Positions 46,573-56,496 of a DNA stretch of 64,000 bases are shown here, piece after piece. Under the pieces are notes generated by a model, which saw only the letters and a list, made by a program, of their open reading frames with translations, did not search any database and was not told the origin of the DNA. The stretch's first letter is position 1, and each line of letters begins with the position of its first letter. The DNA is from Bradyrhizobium zhanjiangense (GTDB lineage Bacteria > Pseudomonadota > Alphaproteobacteria > Rhizobiales > Xanthobacteraceae). The position numbers and the translations under genes were made by a program. The stretch is from the NCBI RefSeq assembly GCF_004114935.1, contig NZ_CP022221.1, forward strand, positions 434,001-498,000. Direction: 5' to 3'.

Positions 46573-48261
46573 TTACGTGCTGCTCCCCGCCGCAGTCGCG
46601 ACCACCGGCAGCACTTCGCTATTGGCGCGGTCCGGCGTCTCCTCCTTCCAGCGCACCGAGCCGAACGGACGTTCCAGCATGCGCCGGATCCGTACCGGTT
46701 CGGGGCCGATGTGGAAATCGATCGCTTGCTGATGCAGCGCGCGTTCGGATTGGGTCGAGCGGTTGCGCTGGCGTAAGTAGTCGAGCCAGGTCGGACAATG
46801 ATAGCGCTCGGTCCATAATTCCGGATCGGCGATGTCGCGCGCGATCGACCAGCCATAGGCGCCGTTGCGCTGCCGGGAGAGCTGCACGTCCTGCATCACA
46901 TTGTGGAAGGCGCGGGCATTCTCCCGGCTCACCCGGTATTCGATCTCGACCACCAAGGGCCCGCTGCGGCCGGTCAGCGACAGCTTCACCTCGGGATCGG
47001 CCAGCACCTCGGCATCCTCGTTGCGCGCGCCGACGCGTGGCATCGCCAGCCAGATGCCGATCAGCGGCGAGATCAGCATCAGTCCGGCCGCGACCAGGAG
47101 CGCGACCTCGACCCCGGCATAGTCGGTGAGATGGCCCCAGCCCCAGGCGCCAATCGCGATGCCGCCCGAAATTGAGGCCTGGAACGCCGCAAGCGAGCGA
47201 CCCGCGACCCAGCGCGGCGCCGAGAGCTGCACGCCGATGTTGAACAGCGCCACCGCGGCCATCCAGACCGCGCCGGCCAGCACCAGCGCGGTTGCCGTCA
47301 GCACCGGCTCCGTGCTCAAGGCGAGCGCGGCCATCGCAAACGCCATCGAGATGGTGCAGGCGCGGATCGCCGCCTCGCCGCTCATGCGCTTGCGCAATTC
47401 ATGGATGTTGAGCGCGCCGACCACCGCGCCCATGCCGAACGCGCCCAGCATGATGCCGTAGGTCTGCGCGCCGCCATGCAAGAGGTCGCGCGCGACCAGC
47501 GGCATCAGCGCCATCACGGCGCCGCCGATCAGGCCCATCACCAGCGTGCGCAACAGCACGATCTTGATCGGCGGCGAGTTGGTGATGTAGCGGAAGCCGG
47601 AGACCATGGCGCGGTTGAGCTTTTCCCGCGGCAGGCGCGAGGGTTCGGTGCTGCGCCGCCAGAGCAGCAGCACCACGAGCAGCGGCAGATAGAGGACCGC
47701 GTTGCAGGCAAACGCGGCGACTGCGCCGGCCGCGGCGACGATGACGCCGCCGACCGCAGGACCGAAGCTGCGCGCGATGTTGTAGCTGATGCCGTTCAGC
47801 GCCACCGCGGACGGCAGCGCATCGGGCGGCACCTGCTCGCTGACCGAGGACTGCCAGGCAGGTCCAAACAATGCATTGCCGCTGCCGACGACGAAGCAGA
47901 ACGCCAGCAGCGTTTCCGGCGTGATCAGCTTGAGCCCGGCCAGGATGGTGAGCGCGGTGGCGCCGGTCAGCGCGATCGACAGCGAGACCAGGGTGACGAT
48001 GCGGCGGTCATACATATCGGCGATGGCGCCGGCCGGCATCGAAATCAGCATGATCGGTAACATCAGCGCGGTCTGCACCAGCGCCACCTTGTCGGCGGAG
48101 GCCGCCATCTGCGTCATCGCCCAGGCGGCACCGACGCCCTGGATCAGGAGGCCGAGATTGGAGAGCAGGCTAGCGAGCCAGATGCGCCGGAACACGGTGT
48201 ATCGCAGAGGTGCGGTGATGCCCTCGGCGGCAATTCTCTGGCGGTTCGTCTGCTCGGTCAT
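46573..48261 (-). CDS. MFS transporter (MFS_3/EntS-like) with C-terminal extra domain
   Basis: A 562-residue protein. About 12 membrane helices cover residues 20-420, with IADMYDRRIVTLVSLSIAL as the MFS loop between helices 2 and 3. The soluble 140-residue tail (VEIEYRVSRENARAFHNVM..., RDIADPELWTERY) resembles the antibiotic-biosynthesis-monooxygenase-like domain found in this branch. Transported substrates are unknown. I start at the ATG at 48261, which has GGAAGGGGA just upstream; ATGs at 48273 and 48309 are alternatives. Divergent from the hydrolase gene at 48398. Confidence 0.87.
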   Translation of the reverse strand: MTEQTNRQRIAAEGITAPLRYTVFRRIWLASLLSNLGLLIQGVGAAWAMTQMAASADKVALVQTALMLPIMLISMPAGAIADMYDRRIVTLVSLSIALTGATALTILAGLKLITPETLLAFCFVVGSGNALFGPAWQSSVSEQVPPDALPSAVALNGISYNIARSFGPAVGGVIVAAAGAVAAFACNAVLYLPLLVVLLLWRRSTEPSRLPREKLNRAMVSGFRYITNSPPIKIVLLRTLVMGLIGGAVMALMPLVARDLLHGGAQTYGIMLGAFGMGAVVGALNIHELRKRMSGEAAIRACTISMAFAMAALALSTEPVLTATALVLAGAVWMAAVALFNIGVQLSAPRWVAGRSLAAFQASISGGIAIGAWGWGHLTDYAGVEVALLVAAGLMLISPLIGIWLAMPRVGARNEDAEVLADPEVKLSLTGRSGPLVVEIEYRVSRENARAFHNVMQDVQLSRQRNGAYGWSIARDIADPELWTERYHCPTWLDYLRQRNRSTQSERALHQQAIDFHIGPEPVRIRRMLERPFGSVRWKEETPDRANSEVLPVVATAAGSST

Positions 48262-48397
48262 ATCCCCTTCCATATCGGGTGTAAGAAGTGGTCTTGGCGA
48301 TTCCGGCAAATTCAGTGATGCCTGCGAAAGTCCTTCGCTGTCCAGTGGTTAGGTCGCTATAAGCAGTGCAAAGAGGCGTTTGCCGGGGGAGGAACAG

Positions 48398-49771
48398 ATG
48401 AAGCTGTCGCGACGGACGATCCTGCAAGGGGTCAGCAGCTTGCCTTTCGCAGTTGCGAGCTTGCGGGCCGGCGTGATGGCCCAAACCGCACCTGCCGTGA
48501 CGCCAAGCACTGAGGTGCCGCCGATCCTGTTCGTCCACGGCAATGGCGACTACGACGCGCTCTGGGTGACGACCTTGTGGCGGATGGAGTCGAACGGCGT
48601 CGCGCGCGATCGCATGGCGGCGATCAATTTCACCGATCCGCTGGCGCGGAGCGACGACAAGGTCGAGCAGGCAGGCCGGTCCTCGACCGAGGACCAGCGC
48701 CGCGAGCTCACTGCCGCCATTGCTGACTTGAAGCGCCGCACCGGCGCGTCCCGCGTGGCGCTGGTTGGCAGCTCCCGCGGCGGCTATGCCATCCGCAACG
48801 TCATCAAGAACGGCGGTGCCGGCGATGTCAGTCACGCGATCTTGTGCGGCACGCCCAATCACGGCGTGTTTGCGACCGACGACCAGTCCAACAACGAGTT
48901 CAACGGCCGCGGCGCATTCCTGCGCGGCCTGAACGAGGGCGAGAGCGAGGTGACGCCGGGCACAGCTTTTCTCACTCTGCGCAGTGACGGCCTGGACAAA
49001 TATGCCCAAGCCGACGGCCGGTTCATCGGAAAGCCCGGCGTTCCGACCGGTGTCACCGCCGAGGGGCCGGAGCTGAAGGGCGCCACCAACCTTGTGCTTG
49101 GTGCGCTCGATCATCGCGAAGTGGCGTTTCATCCGCGCGCTTTTCGCGAGATCTACAAGTTCATCGCCGGCCGCGAGCCCACGCGCATCGCGATCGTGCC
49201 GGAGCCAAGCGTGAAGCTGAGCGGTTTGGTCACGGGCACGCCGGGCGGCGTGTCGACCAACCGGCCGGTGGCGGGCGCAACCGTCGACGTCTTCCGCGTC
49301 GATCCTGAAACCGGAGAGCGCAACGGCGGGGCGCTGCACAGCTCAAAGACCGGTGCCGACGGCCGCTGGGGACCGGCGCAGGTCAATCCGGCCTGGTCAC
49401 TCGAATTCGTCCTGGCATCGCCCGACGCGCCGACGACGCACATCTACCGCTCGCCCTTCCCGCGCTCGTCCGACGTCGTGCACCTGCGGCCCGCGCGCCC
49501 GCTCGGGCCGGCTGACAAGGACGCAGGAGCTGTCGTGATCATGTCGCGGCCGCGCGGCTATTTCGGCCTGCCGCGGGACGTGGTGCTGCTCGACGGCAAG
49601 GAGCCCGCCGACGTCAAACCGGGCGTGCCCACGGATGCGGCAGCAACCCTGCGGCTTCCGGCCAGCGAGGTCGGACGTAACATCGTGGCCCAATTTGGCG
49701 AAGAACGGATTGTGGCACGCGCCTGGCCCGCCGCCGAAAACAGGATTGCGATCGCCGAACTGACTTACTAG
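48398..49771 (+). CDS. Tat-exported alpha/beta hydrolase
   Basis: A 457-residue protein with a twin-arginine signal (KLSRRTILQGVSSLPFAVASL), then an alpha/beta hydrolase domain with PPILFVHGNGDY and the nucleophile elbow GSSRGGYA. The catalytic His lies most likely in DHREVAFHPRAF. After about residue 270 comes a beta-rich domain (LSGLVTGTPGGVSTNRPVAGATVDVF) like carboxypeptidase-regulatory-type or binding modules. GGGGGAGGAACAG precedes the ATG at 48398. The substrate is unknown. The P450 gene follows after 34 bp. Confidence 0.83.
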   Translation: MKLSRRTILQGVSSLPFAVASLRAGVMAQTAPAVTPSTEVPPILFVHGNGDYDALWVTTLWRMESNGVARDRMAAINFTDPLARSDDKVEQAGRSSTEDQRRELTAAIADLKRRTGASRVALVGSSRGGYAIRNVIKNGGAGDVSHAILCGTPNHGVFATDDQSNNEFNGRGAFLRGLNEGESEVTPGTAFLTLRSDGLDKYAQADGRFIGKPGVPTGVTAEGPELKGATNLVLGALDHREVAFHPRAFREIYKFIAGREPTRIAIVPEPSVKLSGLVTGTPGGVSTNRPVAGATVDVFRVDPETGERNGGALHSSKTGADGRWGPAQVNPAWSLEFVLASPDAPTTHIYRSPFPRSSDVVHLRPARPLGPADKDAGAVVIMSRPRGYFGLPRDVVLLDGKEPADVKPGVPTDAAATLRLPASEVGRNIVAQFGEERIVARAWPAAENRIAIAELTY

Positions 49772-49805
49772 CTATTGACCTGCGTCACTTCTGCGGGAGC
49801 GAGCC

Positions 49806-51170
49806 ATGAACATCGCCAGCCTGCGTCGGCCCCTCATCCCTCCGACGCCGCCGCGTGCGCCGGATGACATGTCGTTCTTTGGCAAGCTCGCGGTGATCCG
49901 CCAGAACATGATCGCGACCTGGGGACAGCGTGCCTATGAGGAAGACGTCATCCCGGGTCGCTTCTTTCTCCGCAACAGTTTCATCCTGAACCAGCCGGAC
50001 GCGATCCGGCACGTCCTGCTCAGCAATTACGAGAATTATACGCGCACGCCGGCGGGCATCCGCATGCTGCGCCCCGTGCTCGGCGACGGCCTCCTGATTG
50101 CGGAAGGTCATTCCTGGACGTTTCAGCGCCGCACGCTCGCGCCGGCCTTCACGCCGCGCGCCACCGCAAATCTCGTCCCGCATATGACGGCGGTGCTCGA
50201 CGAGACCATCACAAAGCTCGATACGCGAACCGGCGAGCCGGTCGATCTGCGCGAGGTCATGCAGCGCATGACGCTCGAGATCGCCGGACGCACGATGTTC
50301 TCGTTCGGCATGGACCGGCATGGCGCGACCTTGCGCAACTTCATCATGGAATATGCCGCACGGCTGGGACGGGCTTATTTCCTCGACATGGTGCTGCCCG
50401 TGTCCTGGCCGAGCCCGATGGATTTCGCACGGGCGCGGTTTCGCAAGCGCTGGACCGAATTCGTTGCCATGCTGATCGCCGAACGCCGCGCGGCCGGCAA
50501 GAAGGACGGCGCGCCGCCACGCGACCTGTTCGATCTCATGGACGAGGCGCGGGATCCTGAAACGGGCAAGGGCTTTTCCGACGAACAGCTCGTCGACGAG
50601 GTCGCGACCATGATTCTCGCGGGTCACGAGACCACGGCGACGGCGCTGTTCTGGGCGCTCTATCTGCTGTCGCTCGATCCTGACACGCAGGAGGAGGTCG
50701 CCACTGAGACCCGCGGCGAACATCTCGACAGCATCGCCGACATCGATCGCCAGAAGTTCACTCGAGCCGTGATCGAGGAGACGATGCGACTCTACCCGCC
50801 CGCCTTCCTGGTCGCGCGTGCCGCGCGCGATAGGGACAACGCGGCCGGTATCGAGATCGGCAAGGGCGATATCATCATGATCGCGCCGTGGCTTTTGCAC
50901 CGGCACGAGAAACTGTGGGATCAGCCGAACGCGTTCATTCCAAAGCGCTTCATGTCGGCGGAGCCCGATCGCTTCGCATATCTGCCGTTCGGCGCGGGGC
51001 CACGCGTCTGCATCGGCGCGCCGTTTGCGCAAGCCGAATCGGTGCTGGCGCTGGCCCGGCTGATCGGTGCGTTCCGCGTCGAGCTTGCCGATACCGTTCC
51101 CGTGATCCCGCATGGCGTCGTCACGACCCAGCCGGACCACTCACCCATGTTCCGCATCACCCGTCGGTAA
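49806..51170 (+). CDS. Cytochrome P450
   Basis: A 454-residue P450. The I-helix oxygen-binding motif is AGHETTA, the K-helix ExxR is ETMR, and the haem loop is FGAGPRVCIG with proximal Cys402. The N-terminus has no membrane anchor, so it is soluble. Sequence style is closer to CYP4/CYP102-like fatty-acid hydroxylases than to camphor-type P450s, but substrate and redox partner are not visible. No ferredoxin or reductase gene is adjacent. It is probably cotranscribed with the flanking hydrolase and cyclase genes. Confidence 0.93.
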   Translation: MNIASLRRPLIPPTPPRAPDDMSFFGKLAVIRQNMIATWGQRAYEEDVIPGRFFLRNSFILNQPDAIRHVLLSNYENYTRTPAGIRMLRPVLGDGLLIAEGHSWTFQRRTLAPAFTPRATANLVPHMTAVLDETITKLDTRTGEPVDLREVMQRMTLEIAGRTMFSFGMDRHGATLRNFIMEYAARLGRAYFLDMVLPVSWPSPMDFARARFRKRWTEFVAMLIAERRAAGKKDGAPPRDLFDLMDEARDPETGKGFSDEQLVDEVATMILAGHETTATALFWALYLLSLDPDTQEEVATETRGEHLDSIADIDRQKFTRAVIEETMRLYPPAFLVARAARDRDNAAGIEIGKGDIIMIAPWLLHRHEKLWDQPNAFIPKRFMSAEPDRFAYLPFGAGPRVCIGAPFAQAESVLALARLIGAFRVELADTVPVIPHGVVTTQPDHSPMFRITRR

Positions 51171-51220
51171 CGGACCCTCGGCTGGCCGATGGCGTGATCC
51201 AGCTTAGACAGAGCCCCGCC

Positions 51221-52630
51221 ATGAGCGACATCCAGGCCCAGTTTTCCGTTCTGAAGCAGACCGCCGATGCAAAGGTGGTCGATGCGATTGCGCGCCTCAT
51301 CCAGGATGGCGAGGACCACGAGCTCAACCGCGTCAATGTCCTCGATTTCTCCCGGCATCACGGCCTCGACGAAGAGCGCGTCATCTCGGCTTTCCTGCAT
51401 TCGGCCAGGCTCGGTCTGTTCGATCTCGGCTGGAACGTGCTGTGTCCGGGCTGCGGCGGCGTGCTGGGCGCTCACTCGACGCTCAAGGCGCTCAAGCCGG
51501 ACGACTATCACTGCGCGCTCTGCGCCTGCGGGTACAAGGCGTCCGTCGACGACCAGGTCGAGGTCTCTTTCACAGTGAATCCGCGCGTCCGGCGCATCGC
51601 GGCGCACGATCCCGATACGCTTCCGGTGTGGGAATATTTCAAGCAGGTGTTCTGGAGCTCCGGGGTCGACTTCAACAAGGAATCGTTTGCGACGCTGGCC
51701 AACGAGGTGACGCTGGATACGATGGAGCTGCCGGCCGGCGAGAAGGCGACGATGTCGCTGCAATTGCCGAGTGATTTCGTCATCATCTTCGAGCCGGTGA
51801 CGCACGCCGCTCATTTCATCGATGTCCAGGGCGAGCCGACCAAGGACCGTCAGCAGCTCGCCATCATGTACAACAAGGTGCAGGCCCCGACGGGGACGAC
51901 GACCATGCGGCCGGGTCCGCTGCGGCTATCGCTGGAAAACCAGGCCGGTGTGCGCGTGTTGCCGTCGGTGTTTATCGCGGCCGAGGCGCTTCATCATCTC
52001 ATCGGCAAGCGTAAGCCGTTCCTCACCGCCAAGCGGATGCTGTCGAACCAGACTTTTCGCGACGTCTTCAAGGCGGACAATCTCGGTCTCGACCAGCGGC
52101 TCCAGATCACCTCGCTGACGTTCCTGTTCACCGACCTGAAGGGATCGACCGCGCTTTATGAGCGCGTCGGCGATCTCGCCGCCTTCGATCTCGTGCGCGC
52201 GCATTTCCGCGCGCTGCTGGAGATCATTGCCGCCGAGAAGGGGGCGGTTGTAAAGACGATCGGCGATGCTGTCATGGCGACCTTCGTGAGACCTGAGCAC
52301 GCGATTACGGCGGGACTGCGCATGCGTGCAGCCATGGATGAATTGAACAAGGAACGCGGCGCCAACGATCTCATTCTCAAGATCGGCATCCATGAAGGTC
52401 CATGTCTTGCGGTGATGCTGAATGAGCGCCAGGATTATTTCGGCCAGACAGTCAACATCGCCTCGCGCGTGCAGAGTCTGTCGACCGCGCAGGAAATTCA
52501 CATCACCGGCCCGGTGCTCGATGCACCCGCGGTTGCTGAAATCCTTCAGCGGCGCGAGATCAAGCCGATCCAGAAGCAGGCCGCGCTGCGCGGCATCGCC
52601 GACAAGATGGTGGTGTATGAGATACCGTGA
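51221..52630 (+). CDS. DUF5939-type adenylate/guanylate cyclase with Cys4 motif
   Basis: A 469-residue protein. The N-terminal region (to about residue 280) has the DUF5939 pattern and a zinc-ribbon-like CPGCGG with CALCACG. The C-terminal class III cyclase domain has TFLFTDLKGSTALYE and VVKTIGDAVMATF (both metal Asps) and DYFGQTVNIASRV (Asn and Arg). The second substrate-selecting position is Thr-like rather than Asp, as in class IIIb enzymes. The ATG at 51221 is 50 bp after the P450 stop. Confidence 0.88.
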   Translation: MSDIQAQFSVLKQTADAKVVDAIARLIQDGEDHELNRVNVLDFSRHHGLDEERVISAFLHSARLGLFDLGWNVLCPGCGGVLGAHSTLKALKPDDYHCALCACGYKASVDDQVEVSFTVNPRVRRIAAHDPDTLPVWEYFKQVFWSSGVDFNKESFATLANEVTLDTMELPAGEKATMSLQLPSDFVIIFEPVTHAAHFIDVQGEPTKDRQQLAIMYNKVQAPTGTTTMRPGPLRLSLENQAGVRVLPSVFIAAEALHHLIGKRKPFLTAKRMLSNQTFRDVFKADNLGLDQRLQITSLTFLFTDLKGSTALYERVGDLAAFDLVRAHFRALLEIIAAEKGAVVKTIGDAVMATFVRPEHAITAGLRMRAAMDELNKERGANDLILKIGIHEGPCLAVMLNERQDYFGQTVNIASRVQSLSTAQEIHITGPVLDAPAVAEILQRREIKPIQKQAALRGIADKMVVYEIP

Positions 52631-52689
52631 GGGATGCGGTCCTGCTGCTGCAATCCCCGTCGTTGCGAGCGTGGCACTATGCCTCTCCA

Positions 52690-52820
52690 ACGTCGTCCTG
52701 GCGAAAGCCAGAACCCATACCGCGGAATCTATCGAGTGCGATAGGTCGTAGTACCGGACGGCTAGCCTTAGCGAAACGACGTCTTGGGGTAATGGGTCCT
52801 GGCTTTCGCCAGGACGACGT
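52690..52820. repeat. Long intergenic inverted repeat, 22-bp perfect arms
   Basis: Positions 52690-52711 are exactly complementary to 52799-52820; the arm core is GTCGTCCTGGCG followed by AAAGCCAG. The 87-bp middle is unrelated to the arms. The short hairpin at 11630 uses the same core, so both are members of one dispersed family. It lies between the cyclase and TerB genes. Confidence 0.88.
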
Positions 52821-52988
52821 CGAAGGATGTGGCCCGCCTGCCTCACTCTGGCACCGAGGCGACAACAGATTGCCGAAACGTAATGCAGCGCGCGGAACTG
52901 AAGCACGTTGCGCCGGTTAAGTTTCCCGCTCATATAATGCTGGTAACGGCCGCACCCCTCGCGGCGTCATCGATCTCGGTAGGACTTT

Positions 52989-53477
52989 ATGCTCGACGGC
53001 CTGCGCCAATTCATTGCCGACATTGTTGCTCCCCATGATCAGGACCGCGCATTTGGCGACAGCGACTATCGGCTGGCGGCCACGGCGCTGCTGATTCACG
53101 TGGTCTCGCTGGACGGACAGCCGAGCGCGGCCGAGCAGCGCAAGCTGCACAGCCTGATCGAGAGCCATTTTGGGCTCGATCGCGGCACCGCGGATCGGTT
53201 GATCGCCGACGCCACTCAGGTCGAGGGCGAGGCGGTCGATCTCTATCATTTCACCAGCGTCATCATGCGCTCGCTCGACGAAGAGGGTCGCAAACGCATC
53301 GTGCAGATGATGTGGGAGCTGGTCTATGCCGACGGTCAGGTCAGCGAATTCGAGGACAACGTCGTCTGGCGCGCCTCCGACCTGCTCGGGATTTCGCAGC
53401 GCGACCGGATCGACCTGAAGCACGCGGTCGGGGATCGTGTCGGCGGCCAAGTCAAGGACAGCGCTGTCGGCGGCTGA
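52989..53477 (+). CDS. TerB-like protein
   Basis: A 162-residue all-helical protein of the TerB (tellurite resistance B) fold: RLAATALLIHVVSLDGQPSAAEQ, then HSLIESHFGLDRGTADRLI and MMWELVYADGQVSEFEDNVVWRASDLLGIS, with acidic residues at the metal-binding loop positions (LDGQ, ADGQ). Stand-alone members occur widely without tellurite operons. Its role is unknown; it is probably expressed alone. Confidence 0.88.
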   Translation: MLDGLRQFIADIVAPHDQDRAFGDSDYRLAATALLIHVVSLDGQPSAAEQRKLHSLIESHFGLDRGTADRLIADATQVEGEAVDLYHFTSVIMRSLDEEGRKRIVQMMWELVYADGQVSEFEDNVVWRASDLLGISQRDRIDLKHAVGDRVGGQVKDSAVGG

Positions 53478-53698
53478 CGGCTCTAGACACGACTGATCGC
53501 GGCCTGCCCGGACACATGACGAAACTTTAATTTATCCGCCGCCTGCGCTGAATCCGCCTGCAAATCAACGGTTTTTCAGCGCGGCCTGTCGTTCTGCTCA
53601 AGCGGCCATGCTGGCGGCGCGGCTTGCATGTCGCGCGCGGCCTGTGCTCTCGTTCCGAGATTGCGGGGCGAAAAACTTGAATTCAAGAGTCTTCGATC

Positions 53699-54478
53699 GT
53701 GACTGAGCGGGTGACGCTGATCACTGGTGCCTCGGCGGGCATCGGCACGGAGCTGGCGCGTGTGTTTGCTGCCAACGGGCATCGCCTCGCGTTGACGGCG
53801 CGCCGGACGGATCGGCTGGAGGCGCTCGCGAACGAGCTCGCCGCCAACGGCGGCAAGAAGCCGATCGTGATCGCCTGCGATCTCGAGCAAGCGGATGCCG
53901 GCAAGACCATCGCGGCAGCACTTGCCGCCGAAGGCGTCGAGCTCGATCATCTCATCAACAATGCGGGCTTCGGCGTGTTCGGCGATGCGATCGAGCGCGA
54001 TCGCGTCGAGCAGCTCGGCATCGTCGATGTCAACATCAGGGCCCTGACGGATCTGTCGCTGCGCTTTGCCGATCAGCTCATCAAGAACAAGGGCGGACTT
54101 CTCAATGTCGGATCGGTCGCCGGCTTCCTGCCTGGCCCCGGCATGGCCGTCTACTACGCCTCCAAGGCCTATGTGATTTCGTTCACCGAAGCCTTGCGGG
54201 CGGAGCTCGCGCCGCGCGGCGTTCGCGTCACCGTGCTTTGCCCGGGTCCGGTGCCCACCGAATTCCAGGCGCGCGCCGGCGTCGGCTCCCAACATGATAC
54301 CGCCGTTCTCAACGTCTCCGCCGCCGAAGTTGCGCGCGATGCATATCGTGGCCTGATGGCCAACAAACGGGCAGTGCTGCCCGGTCTGGGCATCAAGATC
54401 GTGCCGTTGGCGCTGCGTTTCTTCCCGCGCGGCTTCATCCTGGCCGCTACCAGCCGGTTTCAGAGGCGCAGGCACTAG
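53699..54478 (+). CDS. Short-chain dehydrogenase/reductase (SDR)
   Basis: A 259-residue classical SDR. TGASAGIG is the cofactor loop, NNAG the structural motif, the catalytic Ser sits in NVGSVAG and YYASK contains the Tyr and Lys. TARRTD after the second strand suggests NADP. The C-terminal tail is long and hydrophobic (IVPLALRFFPRGFIL), hinting at membrane association as in DltE-like members. Start is GTG at 53699; no ATG is better placed. Confidence 0.9.
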   Translation: MTERVTLITGASAGIGTELARVFAANGHRLALTARRTDRLEALANELAANGGKKPIVIACDLEQADAGKTIAAALAAEGVELDHLINNAGFGVFGDAIERDRVEQLGIVDVNIRALTDLSLRFADQLIKNKGGLLNVGSVAGFLPGPGMAVYYASKAYVISFTEALRAELAPRGVRVTVLCPGPVPTEFQARAGVGSQHDTAVLNVSAAEVARDAYRGLMANKRAVLPGLGIKIVPLALRFFPRGFILAATSRFQRRRH

Positions 54479-54604
54479 AGAAAACTTTGAAGCACCGTAG
54501 TGGCCCGGAGCTTGCTTCAATCGGTATGTGTGCGCGAACTCACACGATGTTAACCATCGCTTAGCTATGCTGGCGGTCTGAACCGATAGCACTTCGCAGA
54601 GACC

Positions 54605-55405
54605 ATGTCGTTCCGGACGGACAGGTTTGGTGGCGCAGAATTGGTGCCCTTTCCCAGAAGGACGCCGGGCGCGGCCGCCTCCGCTTCCGAAGCCCGGTTA
54701 CCGGTTCTGATCGTCCTGCACCAGGAATCCTCGACGCCCGGCCGGGTCGGCAATGCGCTGCGCGCGCTCGGCCATCGCCTCGACATTCGCCGTCCCCGCT
54801 TCGGCGATCCCCTGCCCGAGACGCTCGATCAGCATGCCGGCGCCGTGTTCTTCGGCGGCCCGATGAGCGCCAATGATTCCGACGACTACATCCGCTGCGA
54901 GATCGACTGGATCGAAATTCCGCTCCGTGAGCAGCGTCCGTTCCTTGGCATCTGCCTCGGCGCGCAGATGCTCGCGATGCAGCTAGGGGCCCGCGTCGCG
55001 CCGCATGCGGATGCGCTGACCCAGATCGGCTATTACCCGATCAGGCCGACCGCTGCGGGCCACGCGCTCTGCCCGGATTGGCCTGCGCAGGTCTATCATT
55101 GGCATCGCGAGGGATTTGAGCTGCCGGTTGGTGCCGAGCAGCTCGCGGAAGGTGATGATTTTCCGGTGCAGGCGTTCCGTGCCGGCAACGCCTTCGGTGT
55201 GCAGTTTCATCCAGACGTGACCTACGCCATGATGCATTGCTGGACCACGCGCGGCTATGACGGCTTCAGCGCGCCCGGAGCGCGGCAGCGGCATCACCAT
55301 TTCGCGGATCGTGCCGTCTACGACCTCGCGGAGCGCGCCTGGCTCGATCACTTCATCAATGGCTGGCTGGCGCGCCGGCCGGTGCTGGCGCAAGCCGCCG
55401 AGTGA
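54605..55405 (+). CDS. Class I glutamine amidotransferase-like protein
   Basis: A 266-residue GATase1 protein. The nucleophile is in GICLGAQML, and the His-containing motif FHPDVT replaces the canonical HPE, so the third triad member is Asp instead of Glu. A preceding strand VLIVLHQESSTPGRVGNAL and FFGGPMSAND complete the fold. Without a fused synthase it may hydrolyse gamma-glutamyl compounds, as PuuD-like members do, or feed a partner elsewhere. The first 30 residues are poorly conserved. Confidence 0.85.
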   Translation: MSFRTDRFGGAELVPFPRRTPGAAASASEARLPVLIVLHQESSTPGRVGNALRALGHRLDIRRPRFGDPLPETLDQHAGAVFFGGPMSANDSDDYIRCEIDWIEIPLREQRPFLGICLGAQMLAMQLGARVAPHADALTQIGYYPIRPTAAGHALCPDWPAQVYHWHREGFELPVGAEQLAEGDDFPVQAFRAGNAFGVQFHPDVTYAMMHCWTTRGYDGFSAPGARQRHHHFADRAVYDLAERAWLDHFINGWLARRPVLAQAAE

Positions 55406-55505
55406 ATCGCGCCTCCGCGCAAGCCCTTGCCTCATCCCTTTATATGCTAGGCTCGTTCGCAACGCGCGCACGCGAGATTGCGCCGGCAAGCAAAGGGAGA
55501 GCGTC

Positions 55506-56318
55506 ATGCCCTATGAACACATTCTCTATGAGGTGAGCGACAGGATCGCGACCATCACGCTCAATCGCCCGGACCGCATGAATGCGTGGACGCCGACGAT
55601 GGAGTGCGACGTGCGTCACGCGATGGAAGCCTCAAGCGCCGACGACAATGTCCGCGTCATCGTGCTCACCGGCGCGGGCCGCGCCTTCTGCGCCGGTGCC
55701 GACATGGATGCGCTGAAAGGGCTCGATCCTAACGACGTCGGGCGCGCCTCGAATCTGCCGCCGTTCGACATGAACCGCCGGCCGGATTGGCAGACGCGCT
55801 ACGGCTTCTATCCGTCGATCGCAAAGCCCGTCATCGCCATGCTCAACGGCGCGACCGCCGGAATCGGCCTGGTCCACGCGCTCTATTGCGACCTGCGCTT
55901 TGCCGCCGACAATACGGTGTTCACGACCGCCTTCGCGCGGCGCGGCCTCATCGCCGAGCACGGCATCAGCTGGATGTTGCCGCGCATCGTCGGCCATGCC
56001 CATGCGCTGGATCTGTTGCTCTCGGCGAGGCGCGTGTCGAGCGACGAAGCGCTGCGGATCGGGCTGGTGAACCGGCTCTGCTCGCCGGAAAAACTCCGCG
56101 AGGAGACCTATGCTTACGCGCGCGATCTCGCCGATTTCGTCTCACCGAGCGCGATGGCCGTGATCAAGCGGCAGCTTTACGAGGTGCCGTTCCAGACCCT
56201 GGCGGAAGCGACGATCGAGGCCAACCGCGAGATGATGGTGGCGCTGAACGGCAGCGATTTCCGGGAGGGCGTGGCGAGTTTTATGGAGAAGCGGCCGCCG
56301 AGGTTTACGGGGAGGTAG
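55506..56318 (+). CDS. Enoyl-CoA hydratase/isomerase family protein
   Basis: A 270-residue crotonase-fold protein. [27 protein letters not shown] (oxyanion hole) and [23 protein letters not shown] are family blocks, and [17 protein letters not shown] carries one of the catalytic acid residues. AAAGGGAGA upstream fixes the ATG at 55506; other in-frame starts run into the preceding gene. It probably acts in fatty-acid or branched-chain acyl-CoA oxidation, substrate undetermined. Confidence 0.92.
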   Translation: MPYEHILYEVSDRIATITLNRPDRMNAWTPTMECDVRHAMEASSADDNVRVIVLTGAGRAFCAGADMDALKGLDPNDVGRASNLPPFDMNRRPDWQTRYGFYPSIAKPVIAMLNGATAGIGLVHALYCDLRFAADNTVFTTAFARRGLIAEHGISWMLPRIVGHAHALDLLLSARRVSSDEALRIGLVNRLCSPEKLREETYAYARDLADFVSPSAMAVIKRQLYEVPFQTLAEATIEANREMMVALNGSDFREGVASFMEKRPPRFTGR

Positions 56319-56420
56319 GGGACTTTGGAAAGAGGTCCGCCGTCGCCCTTCGGGCTATGGCGGGACAGCCTTCGCTACGCGAGGGCTTGCCGAGCCGAAG
56401 CAGGCGCAGCCTGCGAAGGC

Positions 56421-56496
<76 letters not shown>

